Assembly (NCBI RefSeq): GCF_003352915.1
Contig: NZ_CP022314.1
Coordinates: forward strand, 3,446,020 to 3,510,019
Direction: 5' to 3'
Length of the DNA stretch: 64,000 bases
From: Arthrobacter sp. PM3
GTDB lineage: Bacteria > Actinomycetota > Actinomycetes > Actinomycetales > Micrococcaceae
The position numbers and the translations under genes are program-made. Positions 1-8,538 of this stretch are shown here, piece after piece. Every line of letters begins with the position of its first letter. Positions within the stretch are counted from its first letter, which is position 1. A model generated the notes under the pieces. That model did no database searches, was not told the DNA's origin, and worked only from the letters and a program-made list of their open reading frames with translations.

Positions 1-171
1 GGGCCGGGCAAAGCGCTCACGCGCCCGCCCGACCCCTCTTAAAAGCGATTAGTTCAGCAGTCTCCTAGCGCCCGGCGGCGCCGAACGGGTGCTGCCCCAG
101 AACCGTACGTTAGTCCGGGCGCCGCATATGGGGATGGAGCTGCGCCCCCACTTTCGACCGTTTTTGTACTT

Positions 172-183
172 ACAATTAATTGT
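172..183. promoter_or_regulatory. AT-rich perfect palindrome upstream of csbD-like gene
   Basis: ACAATTAATTGT is its own exact reverse complement and lies about 50 bp before the csbD-like start codon, in otherwise GC-rich DNA. Its size and base content resemble MarR-type operators. The binding protein is unknown; no regulator gene lies beside it. Confidence 0.35.
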
Positions 184-233
184 TGGCCTCCGTGGCATCC
201 ACGTCGCGGAGGCGACCAATAAGGAGGATCATC

Positions 234-410
234 ATGGGCTTGGGTGACAAGATCCACAACGCCGCCGAGAAACTCCACGGCAAGGGCCAGGAAGCCGCCG
301 GAAAAGCCACCGGCAACGACCGGCTGAAGGCCGAGGGCAAAGGCCACCAGATCAAAGCCGACCTGAAGCAGGCCGGCGAAAAAGTCAAAGACGCCTTCAA
401 AAAACACTGA
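234..410 (+). CDS. CsbD family stress protein
   Basis: Small 58-residue, very hydrophilic, Lys/Glu/Ala-rich protein that begins MGLGDKIHNAAEKLHGKGQE and continues with the typical CsbD pattern of GKATGN and AEGK repeats. CsbD proteins are general-stress proteins, sigma-B controlled in Bacillus; the molecular role is not known. The ATG at 234 is chosen because AAGGAGG sits at 221-227 with good spacing and the family consensus begins there; an upstream in-frame ATG at 180 has no comparable site. The gene stands alone and is followed by a GC-rich hairpin. Confidence 0.9.
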   Translation: MGLGDKIHNAAEKLHGKGQEAAGKATGNDRLKAEGKGHQIKADLKQAGEKVKDAFKKH

Positions 411-426
411 CACGCGGCCCGTCCGG

Positions 427-463
427 GGGCGGAGGTCCGGTCCGACGGAGCGCACCTCCGCCC
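427..463 (+). terminator. Hairpin terminator after csbD-like gene
   Basis: GGGCGGAGGT at 427-436 is the exact reverse complement of ACCTCCGCCC at 454-463, giving a 10-bp stem with a 17-base loop starting 17 bp after the csbD-like stop. No T-run follows, as is common in high-GC actinobacteria. Confidence 0.55.
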
Positions 464-499
464 AGGCCTCGCAACATATCGCTTCTACCGGCCGACGAT

Positions 500-640
500 T
501 CTTGTCCGGAACCTGGGTTTTCATTTTCAGGGCTTCAAGAACAACCACCGGGTCCCCGGCCCAGACCTCGGCGCCGGTCCTACCAGCCACTTCACCACGG
601 TGCCAGCCATGTCGGCACGCAGCTCCCCGGGTCGGCGGCG
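500..640 (-). pseudogene. Biotin/lipoyl carrier domain relic (frameshifted)
   Basis: On the minus strand one frame reads ELRADMAGTVVKWLVG, and the next frame continues GAEVWAGDPVVVLEALKMK. Together they give the first half of a biotinyl domain, including EALKM, the counterpart of the EAMKM biotinylation site with the target Lys present. One missing base near 585 breaks the frame, and the second half of the domain (AGTV...EGD.V) is absent. It is a decayed remnant of a small biotin/lipoyl carrier protein; function is lost. Confidence 0.6.
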
Positions 641-644
641 GCGG

Positions 645-880
645 GACCGCCGTCGGTGAGGTCCAGGTTGAGGGCCGCAGCCGCGTCGGTCAGGTGGTGT
701 TGTTTCGTGGCTCCGAGGATGGGGGCGTCCACGACCGTGTTCGTCAGGACCCGCGCGTTCGCGACCTGCGCCGTTGAGACGCCCGTGCTTCGGCGATGTG
801 CTGGATTGCGTCACTAGTGCCCCGGTCGCTGTCGAGCCGGAACGGGTTCATGTTGACGTCGGAGTGGGCCTTGGCCCGGT
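645..880 (-). pseudogene. Aldo/keto reductase C-terminal relic
   Basis: The minus strand reads VSTAQVANARVLTNTVVD followed by APILGATKQHHLTDAAAALN, the hallmark C-terminal stretch of aldo/keto reductases (consensus like GVSPAQVALAWVL..P.V.APIVGATKP.HL.DA). Upstream, DAIQHIAEAR continues in another frame, so there is a frameshift. The N-terminal catalytic barrel is missing, and the 3' end runs straight into the biotinyl-domain relic, as expected for deletion fusion of two dying genes. Confidence 0.55.
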
Positions 881-1009
881 CGGGCTGTTCTCACCCCAGG
901 GGCGGGCGATAGGCCCGCAGGTTGGGTGCCCGGTCATTTCCAGGGGTGGCAGAGGCGCGTCTCGTGGCCGGCCCATCGGTCCGGCCGATAGGCCGTGGCC
1001 CACGCGTTC

Positions 1010-2653
1010 CTACCCGAGCGACCCCACCGCCAGGTGCTGGACCTGCCCGTCCACGAATGTGGCCAGTGCCTGCGCGGCAGCGAGGTCGTCCGGGGCAACC
1101 GACAACGGGTCGACGTCGAACACCGTGAAATCCGCACGCTTGCCTACGGTGATCGACCCGGAATGGGCCCACTCTCCCGCGGCCTTGGCGGCGTGGGAGG
1201 TGTAGCCTTCCAGCGCCTGCCGTGCCGTGAGGGCCTGACCCGGAACGATCGGCTGTTCGCCCCGGTGGCCTGCCCGCCGTCGTAGTTGCGCGTCCGCCAG
1301 GATGGGCAGCGGTTCGAACGGGGCAATCGGCCAGTCGGAGCCCAGCCCCAGGGTGCCTCCGGCCGTACGGAGATCCGCGCACCGCCAGGCGTTGTTCGCC
1401 CGGTCCGTTCCGAGCCGGGTGGACCAGTTGTCGGTATGGTCGGCGCGGGAGTAGTGGGTGCAGTGCGTCGGCTGCATGCTGGCCACCAGCCCCGAGCGTG
1501 AGAACCGCCCGATGAGGGCGTCCGGGACGGTTTCGAGGTGTTCGATCCGGTGCACGGCCTCCGGCGCCGCTGACCGCGTTGCGGGAGGCAGAGACTCGAA
1601 AGCGTCCAGAACGGCCGCCACGCCGGCGTCGCCGATCGCGTGGGTAGCGGTGGGAATGCCGCGGCCGGCGAAGTAGCGCACCGCCGCCGCGTACTCCTCA
1701 GGGCGCGGCCAGAAGGGGGCCTCCGATTCCCCGTAGGTGTCGGGCTCAAACAGCCAGGCCGTGCCGTTGTCCACCGTCCCGTCAACGAACAGCTTGATGC
1801 CGGCCACCCCCCAGCGCTTTCCGCCCAGCCCGATCTGTTCCGCAAGTCGGTGCCAGTCGTCCTCGCCGCTGCCGGGCATGCACCATGGCGAGATCCGCAG
1901 GCGCAGCGGGAGGCCGCCGTCCAGGTCATCTTCGAGGGCGCGGTAGAGTTCCAGTGAACCCTCCCCGCAGTCCATGACATGGGCACCTGTCAGCCCGGAC
2001 CGCGCAAACTGTTGGAGGAGGTCCGCAAGCCTCGCCTTCCGCTCGTCGAAGGACTCCGCCGGCATCACCTGCGCAACGAGTTCGACGGCGGCGGCCTCCA
2101 GCAGGAGCCCCGTGGGCCTGCCGCTGCCGTCGCACACCACCTCGGAGGCCTGTTCGAAGGTCCGCGGCTCGGTGATCCCGGCGATCTCGAGGGCGCGGGA
2201 ACTGGCCAGCGCGGAATGCCCGTCGAAGAGCCGGAGCAGGCACGGCCTGCCAGCGGCGGCATCGTCAATCAGCTCGCGTGTAGGGGCCGCGGTTCCGAAC
2301 ACGTTGGGGTCCAGGCCCCAGCCCCGCACCCAATCCCCAGGGGGCGTTGTCGCGGCTTCGGCGCGCAGCAGTGCGCGCACCCCGGCAAGGTCCCCGGCGC
2401 CGGACAAGTCGCAGCCGCGTGTCAGTTCCAGTCCCAACACAGGGTGCATGTGGCAGTCCACCAGGCCGGGGGTCAGCACCGATGCGCCGAAGTCGATGAC
2501 TTCAGCTGCCGGCCAGGATTCGGCGTCGGAGCGGCTCCCGACGGCGGCAATCACGCCGTCCCGGACCGCCACCGCCTGCGGTCCAGGGCTGTCGGCGGCC
2601 CCGCTGTCCATGGTGTGGATGGTATCGGCGAGGATGATTACATCAGGATTCAT
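1010..2653 (-). CDS. Amidohydrolase family protein (YtcJ/ExoIII-like)
   Basis: About 547 residues, full length for the YtcJ branch of metal-dependent amidohydrolases. The N-terminal part has the LTPGLVDCHMHP metal site near residues 61-71, an internal KLFVDGTVDNGTA block typical of YtcJ, ATHAIGDAG and a late LGSDWPIAPFEPL aspartate motif. The substrate is unknown; members hydrolyse amides or carbamates. The ATG at 2653 overlaps the permease stop (2643) by 11 bp, suggesting translational coupling; a TTG at 2671 is an alternative start. The permease is the likely importer of its substrate, and both are probably controlled by the divergent TetR gene. Confidence 0.85.
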   Translation of the reverse strand: MNPDVIILADTIHTMDSGAADSPGPQAVAVRDGVIAAVGSRSDAESWPAAEVIDFGASVLTPGLVDCHMHPVLGLELTRGCDLSGAGDLAGVRALLRAEAATTPPGDWVRGWGLDPNVFGTAAPTRELIDDAAAGRPCLLRLFDGHSALASSRALEIAGITEPRTFEQASEVVCDGSGRPTGLLLEAAAVELVAQVMPAESFDERKARLADLLQQFARSGLTGAHVMDCGEGSLELYRALEDDLDGGLPLRLRISPWCMPGSGEDDWHRLAEQIGLGGKRWGVAGIKLFVDGTVDNGTAWLFEPDTYGESEAPFWPRPEEYAAAVRYFAGRGIPTATHAIGDAGVAAVLDAFESLPPATRSAAPEAVHRIEHLETVPDALIGRFSRSGLVASMQPTHCTHYSRADHTDNWSTRLGTDRANNAWRCADLRTAGGTLGLGSDWPIAPFEPLPILADAQLRRRAGHRGEQPIVPGQALTARQALEGYTSHAAKAAGEWAHSGSITVGKRADFTVFDVDPLSVAPDDLAAAQALATFVDGQVQHLAVGSLG

Positions 2654-4100
2654 GGGTTTCGAAGCTTCCAATCTGTGCGAAGGTACCGGGACGGTTGCGG
2701 CGCACCCAGCGGGCGGCCAGGAGTCCGGCGATGAAGACGAGGGGCGTCACCAGGATGAGGATCGTGTTGGTCAGCGTGTCAGCGAATGTGAGCAGTTCGA
2801 TGTTCAGGCCGATCAGCAGCACCACGCCGAAGAGCAGGATGGCCGAGGCGAGGCTGAGCGGGACCATGAGCTTGTGCGTCGCCGCCGCGGGATTCCGGCG
2901 CAGGTACAGGAAAGCCGCAACCGAAACCAGGCCCTGGAGCCCCACGATGCCGAAGATGCCCGGCGTGTTCACCCAGATCAGCAGCTGCTGGTAGGGGTCG
3001 GCGCCCAGCAGGGCGCAAACGGTGATCACGACGGCGGCCAGGACTGTCTGCAGCTGGCCGGCCCGGTGCGGGGACTGGAACCGGCGGTGGGTCCGGCCGA
3101 GGAAGGCCGGGAGCACGCCGTCGCGGGCCAGCATGTACACGTAGCGGTTGATCGCGTTGTGGAAGGCCAGCTGCGACGCGTAGACGCTGGTGACGATCAG
3201 GAGATACATGACCACTTCGGCCCACGGGCCCACGTAGTGGTTGATGGTCTGGAAGAACATCCCGCCGGCCAGTTCACCGGCGGCTTCCACGGCGCGGTCT
3301 TCGCCGAAGGCCTGGACCACGGTCCAGACAATGAAGGCGTAGAAGACAGACATGAAGCCGACGGCGATGTACATGGCCCGCGGCACGGACTTGTCCGGGT
3401 TGCGGGCTTCGGAGCGGTACAGCACCGTGGACTCGAAGCCCATGAAGGCGGCAAAACAGATGCCAAGGATCGCCAGCACGCCGGGTCCGAACGCCTGGTC
3501 CGGGCTGAAGGAGCCCAGGCTGATCCCGTGCGCTCCGCCGCTGCCAAGGATGCCCGCTCCCATCACGGCGAGGATGCCCGTCTCGGCCACCAGAAGGACG
3601 CCGAGGACCTTCGCCCCGACGTCTATGCCCCGGTATCCGAGGAACCACACGGCTGCGACGGCGGCCAGCGCGATTGCGGGCCAAGGTACTTCGAGCCCGA
3701 AGAGCACCTTGAACATGTCGTGGGTCTGGACGGCGAAGAGGCCGTAGACGCCGATCTGGAGGCAATTGTAGGAGACGATCGCCAGGATGGCGGAGGCCAG
3801 GCCCGCGGTCTTGCCCATGGCGAGCGAAATGTAGGTGTAGAACCCGCCGGATGCTTTCACATGACGGGTCATCGCCATGAAGCCGATGGCGAAGAGGGTG
3901 AGCACGATGCCTGCCAGCAGGTAGCCTGCCGGGGCGCCGATACCGCCCACGCCGATGGCTACCGGCGCCACCCCGGCCATGACGGTGAGCGGAGCTGCTG
4001 CCGAGATGACGAGGAAGGCAATGCCGCCTGTACCCAGGGCATTGCGCTTGAGGGTGCCGTCTGCGGACGACTTTGGTGGTCTGGTTTGGGTTTCCGGCAC
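2643..4100 (-). CDS. APC family amino acid/amine permease
   Basis: About 485 residues with some 12 hydrophobic segments. The first is ISAAAPLTVMAGVAPVAIG, the start of an APC-superfamily transporter, followed by MTRHVKASGGFYTYISLAMG. It belongs to the amino acid-polyamine-organocation family of inner-membrane importers. GTG at 4100 (reading VPETQTRPP) is preferred because AAAGGA lies about 8 bases upstream; the open frame continues to 4184 but would run through the operator region. It forms an operon with the amidohydrolase downstream and is divergent from TetR. Substrate is likely an amino acid derivative or amine; this is inference. Confidence 0.85.
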   Translation of the reverse strand: MPETQTRPPKSSADGTLKRNALGTGGIAFLVISAAAPLTVMAGVAPVAIGVGGIGAPAGYLLAGIVLTLFAIGFMAMTRHVKASGGFYTYISLAMGKTAGLASAILAIVSYNCLQIGVYGLFAVQTHDMFKVLFGLEVPWPAIALAAVAAVWFLGYRGIDVGAKVLGVLLVAETGILAVMGAGILGSGGAHGISLGSFSPDQAFGPGVLAILGICFAAFMGFESTVLYRSEARNPDKSVPRAMYIAVGFMSVFYAFIVWTVVQAFGEDRAVEAAGELAGGMFFQTINHYVGPWAEVVMYLLIVTSVYASQLAFHNAINRYVYMLARDGVLPAFLGRTHRRFQSPHRAGQLQTVLAAVVITVCALLGADPYQQLLIWVNTPGIFGIVGLQGLVSVAAFLYLRRNPAAATHKLMVPLSLASAILLFGVVLLIGLNIELLTFADTLTNTILILVTPLVFIAGLLAARWVRRNRPGTFAQIGSFETHES

Positions 4101-4124
4101 TAGTCCGTCCTTTCTTGGGAGCCT

Positions 4125-4143
4125 AAACGAAAGGCTTTCGTTT
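4125..4143. promoter_or_regulatory. 19-bp perfect palindrome, likely TetR operator
   Basis: AAACGAAAG, one central G, then CTTTCGTTT: exact inverted repeat of 9-1-9, lying 25 bp upstream of the permease start in the divergent permease/TetR intergenic region. Position and symmetry are those of a TetR-family operator. Confidence 0.65.
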
Positions 4144-4163
4144 ATTATGGATGCCTGTGGCGC

Positions 4164-4181
4164 GGAACACAATAGTGTTCC
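4164..4181. promoter_or_regulatory. Second palindrome in the permease/TetR region
   Basis: GGAACAC, spacer AATA, GTGTTCC: exact 7-4-7 inverted repeat 20 bp from the first palindrome. The two half-sites differ in sequence from the first palindrome, so a different regulator may bind, or one of the two is not an operator. Confidence 0.5.
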
Positions 4182-4251
4182 CACGGCGGCGTGGCGGTGC
4201 CCCGCCCACTAGGCTGGGACTGACTTTCAAGAGCTGCAGTCAGGAGAACCC

Positions 4252-4860
4252 ATGGGGCGCCCGCTCCTCCCGCTGATATCCGTGGAGGCCCTGACCACGG
4301 CCGCCCTTGAGCTGGTTGATGAGAGCGGCGATTTCAGCTTCCCGAAACTGGCGAAGAGGATCGGCGTAAGCCAGTCCTCCATCTACAACCACGTCAGCGG
4401 CCGGGACCAGATCCTCGAACTGCTGCGCCACCGGATCATCACCGAAGAGCCGTACCCGGCCGTTAACCACAGCGACTGGGAAGCGGCCCTAAGGGTCCTG
4501 ATCCGCGCCTACCGGGACGCGTTTGCCCGCCACCCGCGGCTGGCGCCGCTGCTGGTGCTGCAGTCCATCACCGATCCGGCGGTCATTGGCCTGTACGAGG
4601 ACCTCGCGCTGGCCCTCGAGGGCGCAGGGTTCCGGGGACGGGACGTGGTGGCGGCCATCTCCACGATCGACAGCTTCGCCCTCGGCGCAGCCCTGGATCT
4701 GGCGGCCCCGGAAGTTGTCTGGGACCCGCCGGCGGAGGGCTACCCCACGCTCAAGCGCGCCCTTGGCAATGCCGGGCCGGCGGAGGAGAGAGGCGGGCAT
4801 GCCTTCGATTTTGGCCTGGAGGTGATCATCGGCGGGCTCCGGGCCAAGCTGGCCGGATAG
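4252..4860 (+). CDS. TetR family transcriptional regulator
   Basis: 202 residues. The N-terminal 50 residues hold the TetR helix-turn-helix: LAKRIGVSQSSIYNHVSGRDQILELL. The remainder is helical and would form the ligand-binding and dimer domain (residues 60-200). The ATG follows AGGAG by about 6 bases. The gene diverges from the permease-amidohydrolase operon and presumably represses it and itself through the palindromes at 4125-4181. The inducer is not predictable from sequence. Confidence 0.9.
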   Translation: MGRPLLPLISVEALTTAALELVDESGDFSFPKLAKRIGVSQSSIYNHVSGRDQILELLRHRIITEEPYPAVNHSDWEAALRVLIRAYRDAFARHPRLAPLLVLQSITDPAVIGLYEDLALALEGAGFRGRDVVAAISTIDSFALGAALDLAAPEVVWDPPAEGYPTLKRALGNAGPAEERGGHAFDFGLEVIIGGLRAKLAG

Positions 4861-5074
4861 CGCCGCAAGGGCATGCTCGTACGCAGGGGCCGGCCGATCC
4901 GCAGCTGAACGATGCGGCAGGATCTGCTGGTCAGGATCAGGGCGACAATGATGCAACGAGGGCGGGAGTGGTGCCTTCCGGCCGGCAGTGCGTTTGGGCC
5001 TATTCATCGGGCGGCCGTCGTCGGGTTCGGGGTCGACGCTGGAGCTAATGGGCCCGGCTTGGTAGCTTCAACGC

Positions 5075-5562
5075 ATGGCCATCAAACTTGAGAACGTCGG
5101 CATCGCCGTTCGCGACCTCGAAGCAACCATCGCCTTTTCACCGACCTCGGGCTCACGGTCATTGGCCGTGACACGGTCAGCGGCGAATGGACCGATACGG
5201 CCGTCGGGCTGGACGGGAACCACGCGAACATTGCGATGCTGCAGACCCCGGACGGTCACGGTCAGCTTGAGCACTTCGAGTACATCCACCCCAAGGCGAT
5301 CGAGTCGAACCCGACCCGACCCAACGACATCGGCATGCACCGCGTGGCCTTCTCGGTTGACGACATCGACAAAGCCCTTAAGGTAGCTGCGAAGCACGGC
5401 TGCCATCCTCTCCGCGGCGTGGCGACTTATGGCGACGTCTACAAGCTGACGTACCTCCGCGGTCCCAGCGGTATCCTAGTCATGCTCGCCGAGGAACTGA
5501 AGAAGACTGAGGCGTCCGGGCGTCCGGACATCGATGTTATTACCTGCTTGGCCCGCCTGTGA
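5075..5562 (+). pseudogene. VOC/glyoxalase family protein, frameshifted
   Basis: The start frame reads MAIKLENVGIAVRDLEATIAF and then fails; one frame over the protein continues FTDLGLTVIGRDTVSG, through GLDGNHANIAML, GMHRVAFSVDDIDKAL and GPSGILVMLAEELKK to the stop at 5562. A T-run at 5135-5138 appears one base short, which accounts for the shift. Repairing it gives a normal vicinal-oxygen-chelate protein of about 160 residues with paired beta-alpha-beta modules. Either a recent pseudogene or a sequencing error. No obvious partner genes. Confidence 0.75.
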
Positions 5563-6029
5563 TGTCTACATTGCCCACACCCACGACGCTGGGTGATGCC
5601 CGTTCCTCGACTGGAGTTTCGCCGTAGGCCGGACGTGGAACTGCAGGTTGCCGAACTAGACGCGCACCACGGGCGCGACCGGCTGCTTCGACGTGAGCTG
5701 GACGTGACCGTCGGGTATCAGTCGTAGTCGGTGTCCGTGTCATCGTCGGTGGAGTCCTTCGCCCAGGCCCTGACGGTGGGATGGGCCGATCCACACCGGG
5801 TCTCCGGCGCCCCGTCCGGGACGGTCGGCGTAGGCGTGGGTGCAGGCTGGTGAGTTCGAGAAGATCATCGGGTTCCAGGGGACGGACGGGGATTTGGGCC
5901 GGCGTGGTGTTCTCGTCTCCGGTCGTGGCAACCCGGGTGGGGTGCTTCTTGGTGGAGGGCTGACGAGCAGGACCATATAAGCGCAGCGAATGGATGAAGC
6001 AAGTGGGGAGACCACCCCATGGCGATGTC
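5563..6029. other. 467 bp without an intact gene
   Basis: No intact ORF with a recognisable start. The minus strand holds coding-like scraps in different frames: one reading KKHPTRVATTGDENTTPAQI around 5900-5960, and another ending WAKDSTDDDTDTDYD with a stop at 5718. This could be the decayed 3' part of a gene, but I cannot assign a family. Confidence 0.4.
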
Positions 6030-7196
6030 CTAAGCCCACGCCACTACGAGCCGTGCCGCCTGATCGGGAACCGCGGGGTCGATGCCTGTGAGTTCCCGGA
6101 AACGGCTGAGCCTGTTGAGGACCGTGTTGCGATGACAGAAAAGCTGCTCGGCCGTTAGGGAAACGTTCCCTGACCGGAGAAAATGGTGCACTGCCTCGAT
6201 GAGCCTCTCGCGTTCGACGCCGCGGCAGTGTTGCAGGGCTTCATCAATTTCCTCCGAGAGGTCCAGCCCGGCTTCCTGAAGTTGCCGTTTGGCAAGCCGC
6301 GGCCAGGCGAGATCTGCTGACAGCGGGCCCATATCCGTTGGGCTCAGGAGGGCAGCCAGGCTTGAAGCGGTCCGTGCTGCTGCCGGCAACGCGCGCAGTC
6401 CGTTGGCCATCGCCACCCCACAGGGAACAGTGGCCAGCGCCGGTGGCACCACGGAGAGGAGCGCCCCCGCTTCAGGGTGCTCCGGGACGGGCCAAAAAAC
6501 GTAGGCCATGTCACCGGATTCGCGCAGAAAGAGCCTGCGGCCAAGGCGGGCCGATGTTGCGCTGTGGACAGCGCGCAGCCGGGAAGCGGCTTGTCCGCTG
6601 GCAGCAGCGAGGCCGAACTGGCCCGACGCCGAGAGACCCAACGCGTCGGCTACTTGGGCCGCCGTTTCCGCAGACGGTGTGACGACACTGAAAAGCCGCG
6701 CGATAAATTCGTGCTGAAGGCTTGACTCCTCCTGTGCCATGCGTACGCGCTCGTCGAGGTAGCTGGTGTGCGTGCGGGCCGCGAATTCGTCGACGATCCG
6801 CCAAACTTGCTCCACCTTCGACGTCAGCATCGGAGCATCCGCGGGAGTGGCGATATCGAGCAGCTCCGCCCATAGCAGGGCGAAATCCAGCCTCACCGCA
6901 GTGATCAGCGCCTCGGCGGGTATTCCGGCCCGGGCGCGCTTGGCTCCGAGCTGGACCGACAAACCCCCATCGTCACCGACTACCGCTCCGGGCCGGTTCT
7001 TCAGCGCATGCACCAAACGGTGGAATGTTTCACGCGCGGTGTCCGCAATCTCCTCGGTTCCGACACCGGATTCCCGGTAGTCGTCCATCTGCCACAGCCG
7101 TGCGATGAATTTCTCGGTGAGGCTGTCGACCCTGGTCTCCAACAGGTCCAACAGCTCGTACCACCGTGGGGACTCTTCGTCTTCGGTTTTGTGCAT
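6030..7196 (-). CDS. PucR family transcriptional regulator
   Basis: About 388 residues. The N-terminal two thirds is an RsbR/GGDEF-like sensory region, and the last 60 residues carry the PucR-type helix-turn-helix: GNVSLTAEQLFCHRNTVLNRLSRFRELTGIDP. PucR regulators commonly control purine, allantoin, hydantoin or amino-acid catabolism. ATG at 7196 is chosen; a GTG two codons upstream is possible. It follows the M20 hydrolase by 77 bp on the same strand and plausibly regulates the catabolic island to its right. Confidence 0.88.
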   Translation of the reverse strand: MHKTEDEESPRWYELLDLLETRVDSLTEKFIARLWQMDDYRESGVGTEEIADTARETFHRLVHALKNRPGAVVGDDGGLSVQLGAKRARAGIPAEALITAVRLDFALLWAELLDIATPADAPMLTSKVEQVWRIVDEFAARTHTSYLDERVRMAQEESSLQHEFIARLFSVVTPSAETAAQVADALGLSASGQFGLAAASGQAASRLRAVHSATSARLGRRLFLRESGDMAYVFWPVPEHPEAGALLSVVPPALATVPCGVAMANGLRALPAAARTASSLAALLSPTDMGPLSADLAWPRLAKRQLQEAGLDLSEEIDEALQHCRGVERERLIEAVHHFLRSGNVSLTAEQLFCHRNTVLNRLSRFRELTGIDPAVPDQAARLVVAWA

Positions 7197-7224
7197 TCCC
7201 ACACTTTATGGCTTGATTTTGGCT

Positions 7225-7236
7225 GCCGCTAGCGGC
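7225..7236. promoter_or_regulatory. 12-bp palindrome before pucR-like gene
   Basis: GCCGCT followed by AGCGGC, an exact dyad 28 bp upstream of the PucR-type gene and between it and the M20 hydrolase stop. Short and GC-rich, so chance occurrence is possible. Confidence 0.25.
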
Positions 7237-7273
7237 TGTCCTTGGGGATAAGTCCGGCCAGAAGAGAAGCCAG

Positions 7274-8530
7274 CTACTTCTCCAACGCCCCATCGCAAAG
7301 CCGGCTGACAACCTCAGTGAGCATGGTCAGCCCCGCGACGATGTCCTCGTCCGTCGTGTATTCGTGTTCGTTGTGGGAGATTCCATCCACGCTGGGCACG
7401 AAGAGCATCACGGTGGGGACGAGATCCTTCATGTTGGTGGAGTCGTGCCCGGCGAGCGTCATGACTTCCCTGTTGGACAGCCCGAGGTCGGCGGCGACCT
7501 TGGCCGCGAGTTCCACGCCTTCGGGCTGGTACGGAGTCACAGCCCAGGAGTGGGAGTGGTGCTTCTCCACGGAGACGTTGGCTGCCCGTTCGATCTCCGC
7601 GATCCGTTCGTGGAGGAGGGTGTCGGCCTGGGCCAGCACGGCCTCATCGGCGCTGCGCAGATCGAGCAGCAGGTTGACGCGTGACGGCACCACCACCGGC
7701 GAGTTCGGGTACACGTTGAGCTGGCCCACGGACGTATGTAGCGCTCCCGGGAAACGGTCCGCGAGTTCGCGGGCTGCGACCACCAGCATGGAAGCTCCCA
7801 GGAGTGCGTCCTTGCGGTCGGCGATGACCGTGGACCCGGTGTGGGCCTGCTCGCCGTGGACCGCGAATTCGTACTTATTGGCAGCCCAATTGGACCTCAC
7901 CAGGCCGATGGTGATGCCTTCGCGTTCCATATTGCGGCCTTGCTCGATGTGGATCTCTGCACAGTACGCAGCTTCCGGTCCTTCGTAGTCGCCGCGGCAG
8001 CCGATCGCGTCCAGGGCGTCCCGTACCGTGATTCCGGCCGGGTCTTCGGTGTTCAGCGCGTCTTCGAGGGCCAGCTTGCCGGTGTAGACAGAGGAGCCCA
8101 TCATGGACGGCTTGAAGCGGCTGCCTTCCTCGTTGAACCAGTTGACGACGGCGAGGTTGAACTTGGGTGCCTCCGCGCCGCGCTTCCAGCGGTCCGCCAA
8201 GCGGAACGCGGCGTGGGCGGCAGCGAGGACGCCGTATGCGCCGTCGTAACGTCCCGCCGTCGGTTGTGAATCCATGTGCGAGCCGACCACCACGAAGGGC
8301 GCGCCGGGCACGGCCTCGTAGAGGCCCCACTGGTTGCCCGCGCGATCGAACTTCACCGTGAAGCCGCGCTCTTCGAGGAGGCCCGTGAGCCAGTGGCGCT
8401 GTTCGCCGTCGGGGACGGTGGCCGCTTGGCGGTCCACCCCGCCGTTCCCGGTGGCGCCGAACGCGCTCATGGTCCGGAAGTCCTGCACGAAGGCGGTGTC
8501 CCGGGCGGTGAAAGTGGTGGTGGTTGTCAT
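7274..8530 (-). CDS. M20-family Zn hydrolase (N-carbamoyl amino acid / allantoate type)
   Basis: 418 residues, the usual length for the hydantoinase/carbamoylase branch of M20. Metal-site motifs: VVGSHMDSQP (His85), GRYDGAYG (Asp96), WFNEEGSRF (Glu134-135), EIHIEQG, and SHNEHEYT near the C-terminus. Relatives are allantoate amidohydrolase, beta-ureidopropionase and N-carbamoyl-L-amino-acid hydrolase; each removes a carbamoyl or ureido group to release ammonia and CO2. Start ATG has AGGGAAA upstream. It lies 8 bp after the amidohydrolase, so is co-transcribed. Exact substrate cannot be told from sequence. Confidence 0.9.
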   Translation of the reverse strand: MTTTTTFTARDTAFVQDFRTMSAFGATGNGGVDRQAATVPDGEQRHWLTGLLEERGFTVKFDRAGNQWGLYEAVPGAPFVVVGSHMDSQPTAGRYDGAYGVLAAAHAAFRLADRWKRGAEAPKFNLAVVNWFNEEGSRFKPSMMGSSVYTGKLALEDALNTEDPAGITVRDALDAIGCRGDYEGPEAAYCAEIHIEQGRNMEREGITIGLVRSNWAANKYEFAVHGEQAHTGSTVIADRKDALLGASMLVVAARELADRFPGALHTSVGQLNVYPNSPVVVPSRVNLLLDLRSADEAVLAQADTLLHERIAEIERAANVSVEKHHSHSWAVTPYQPEGVELAAKVAADLGLSNREVMTLAGHDSTNMKDLVPTVMLFVPSVDGISHNEHEYTTDEDIVAGLTMLTEVVSRLCDGALEK

Positions 8531-8538
8531 GGTTTCCC

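Noticed and set aside
1..171. Possible gene or RNA at the left edge
   Set aside because: No start, motif or cloverleaf seen; likely the tail of an intergenic region.
1974..4103. 709-residue plus-strand open frame
   Set aside because: It is antisense to the amidohydrolase and APC permease, which have family motifs; the frame is a high-GC codon shadow without motifs.
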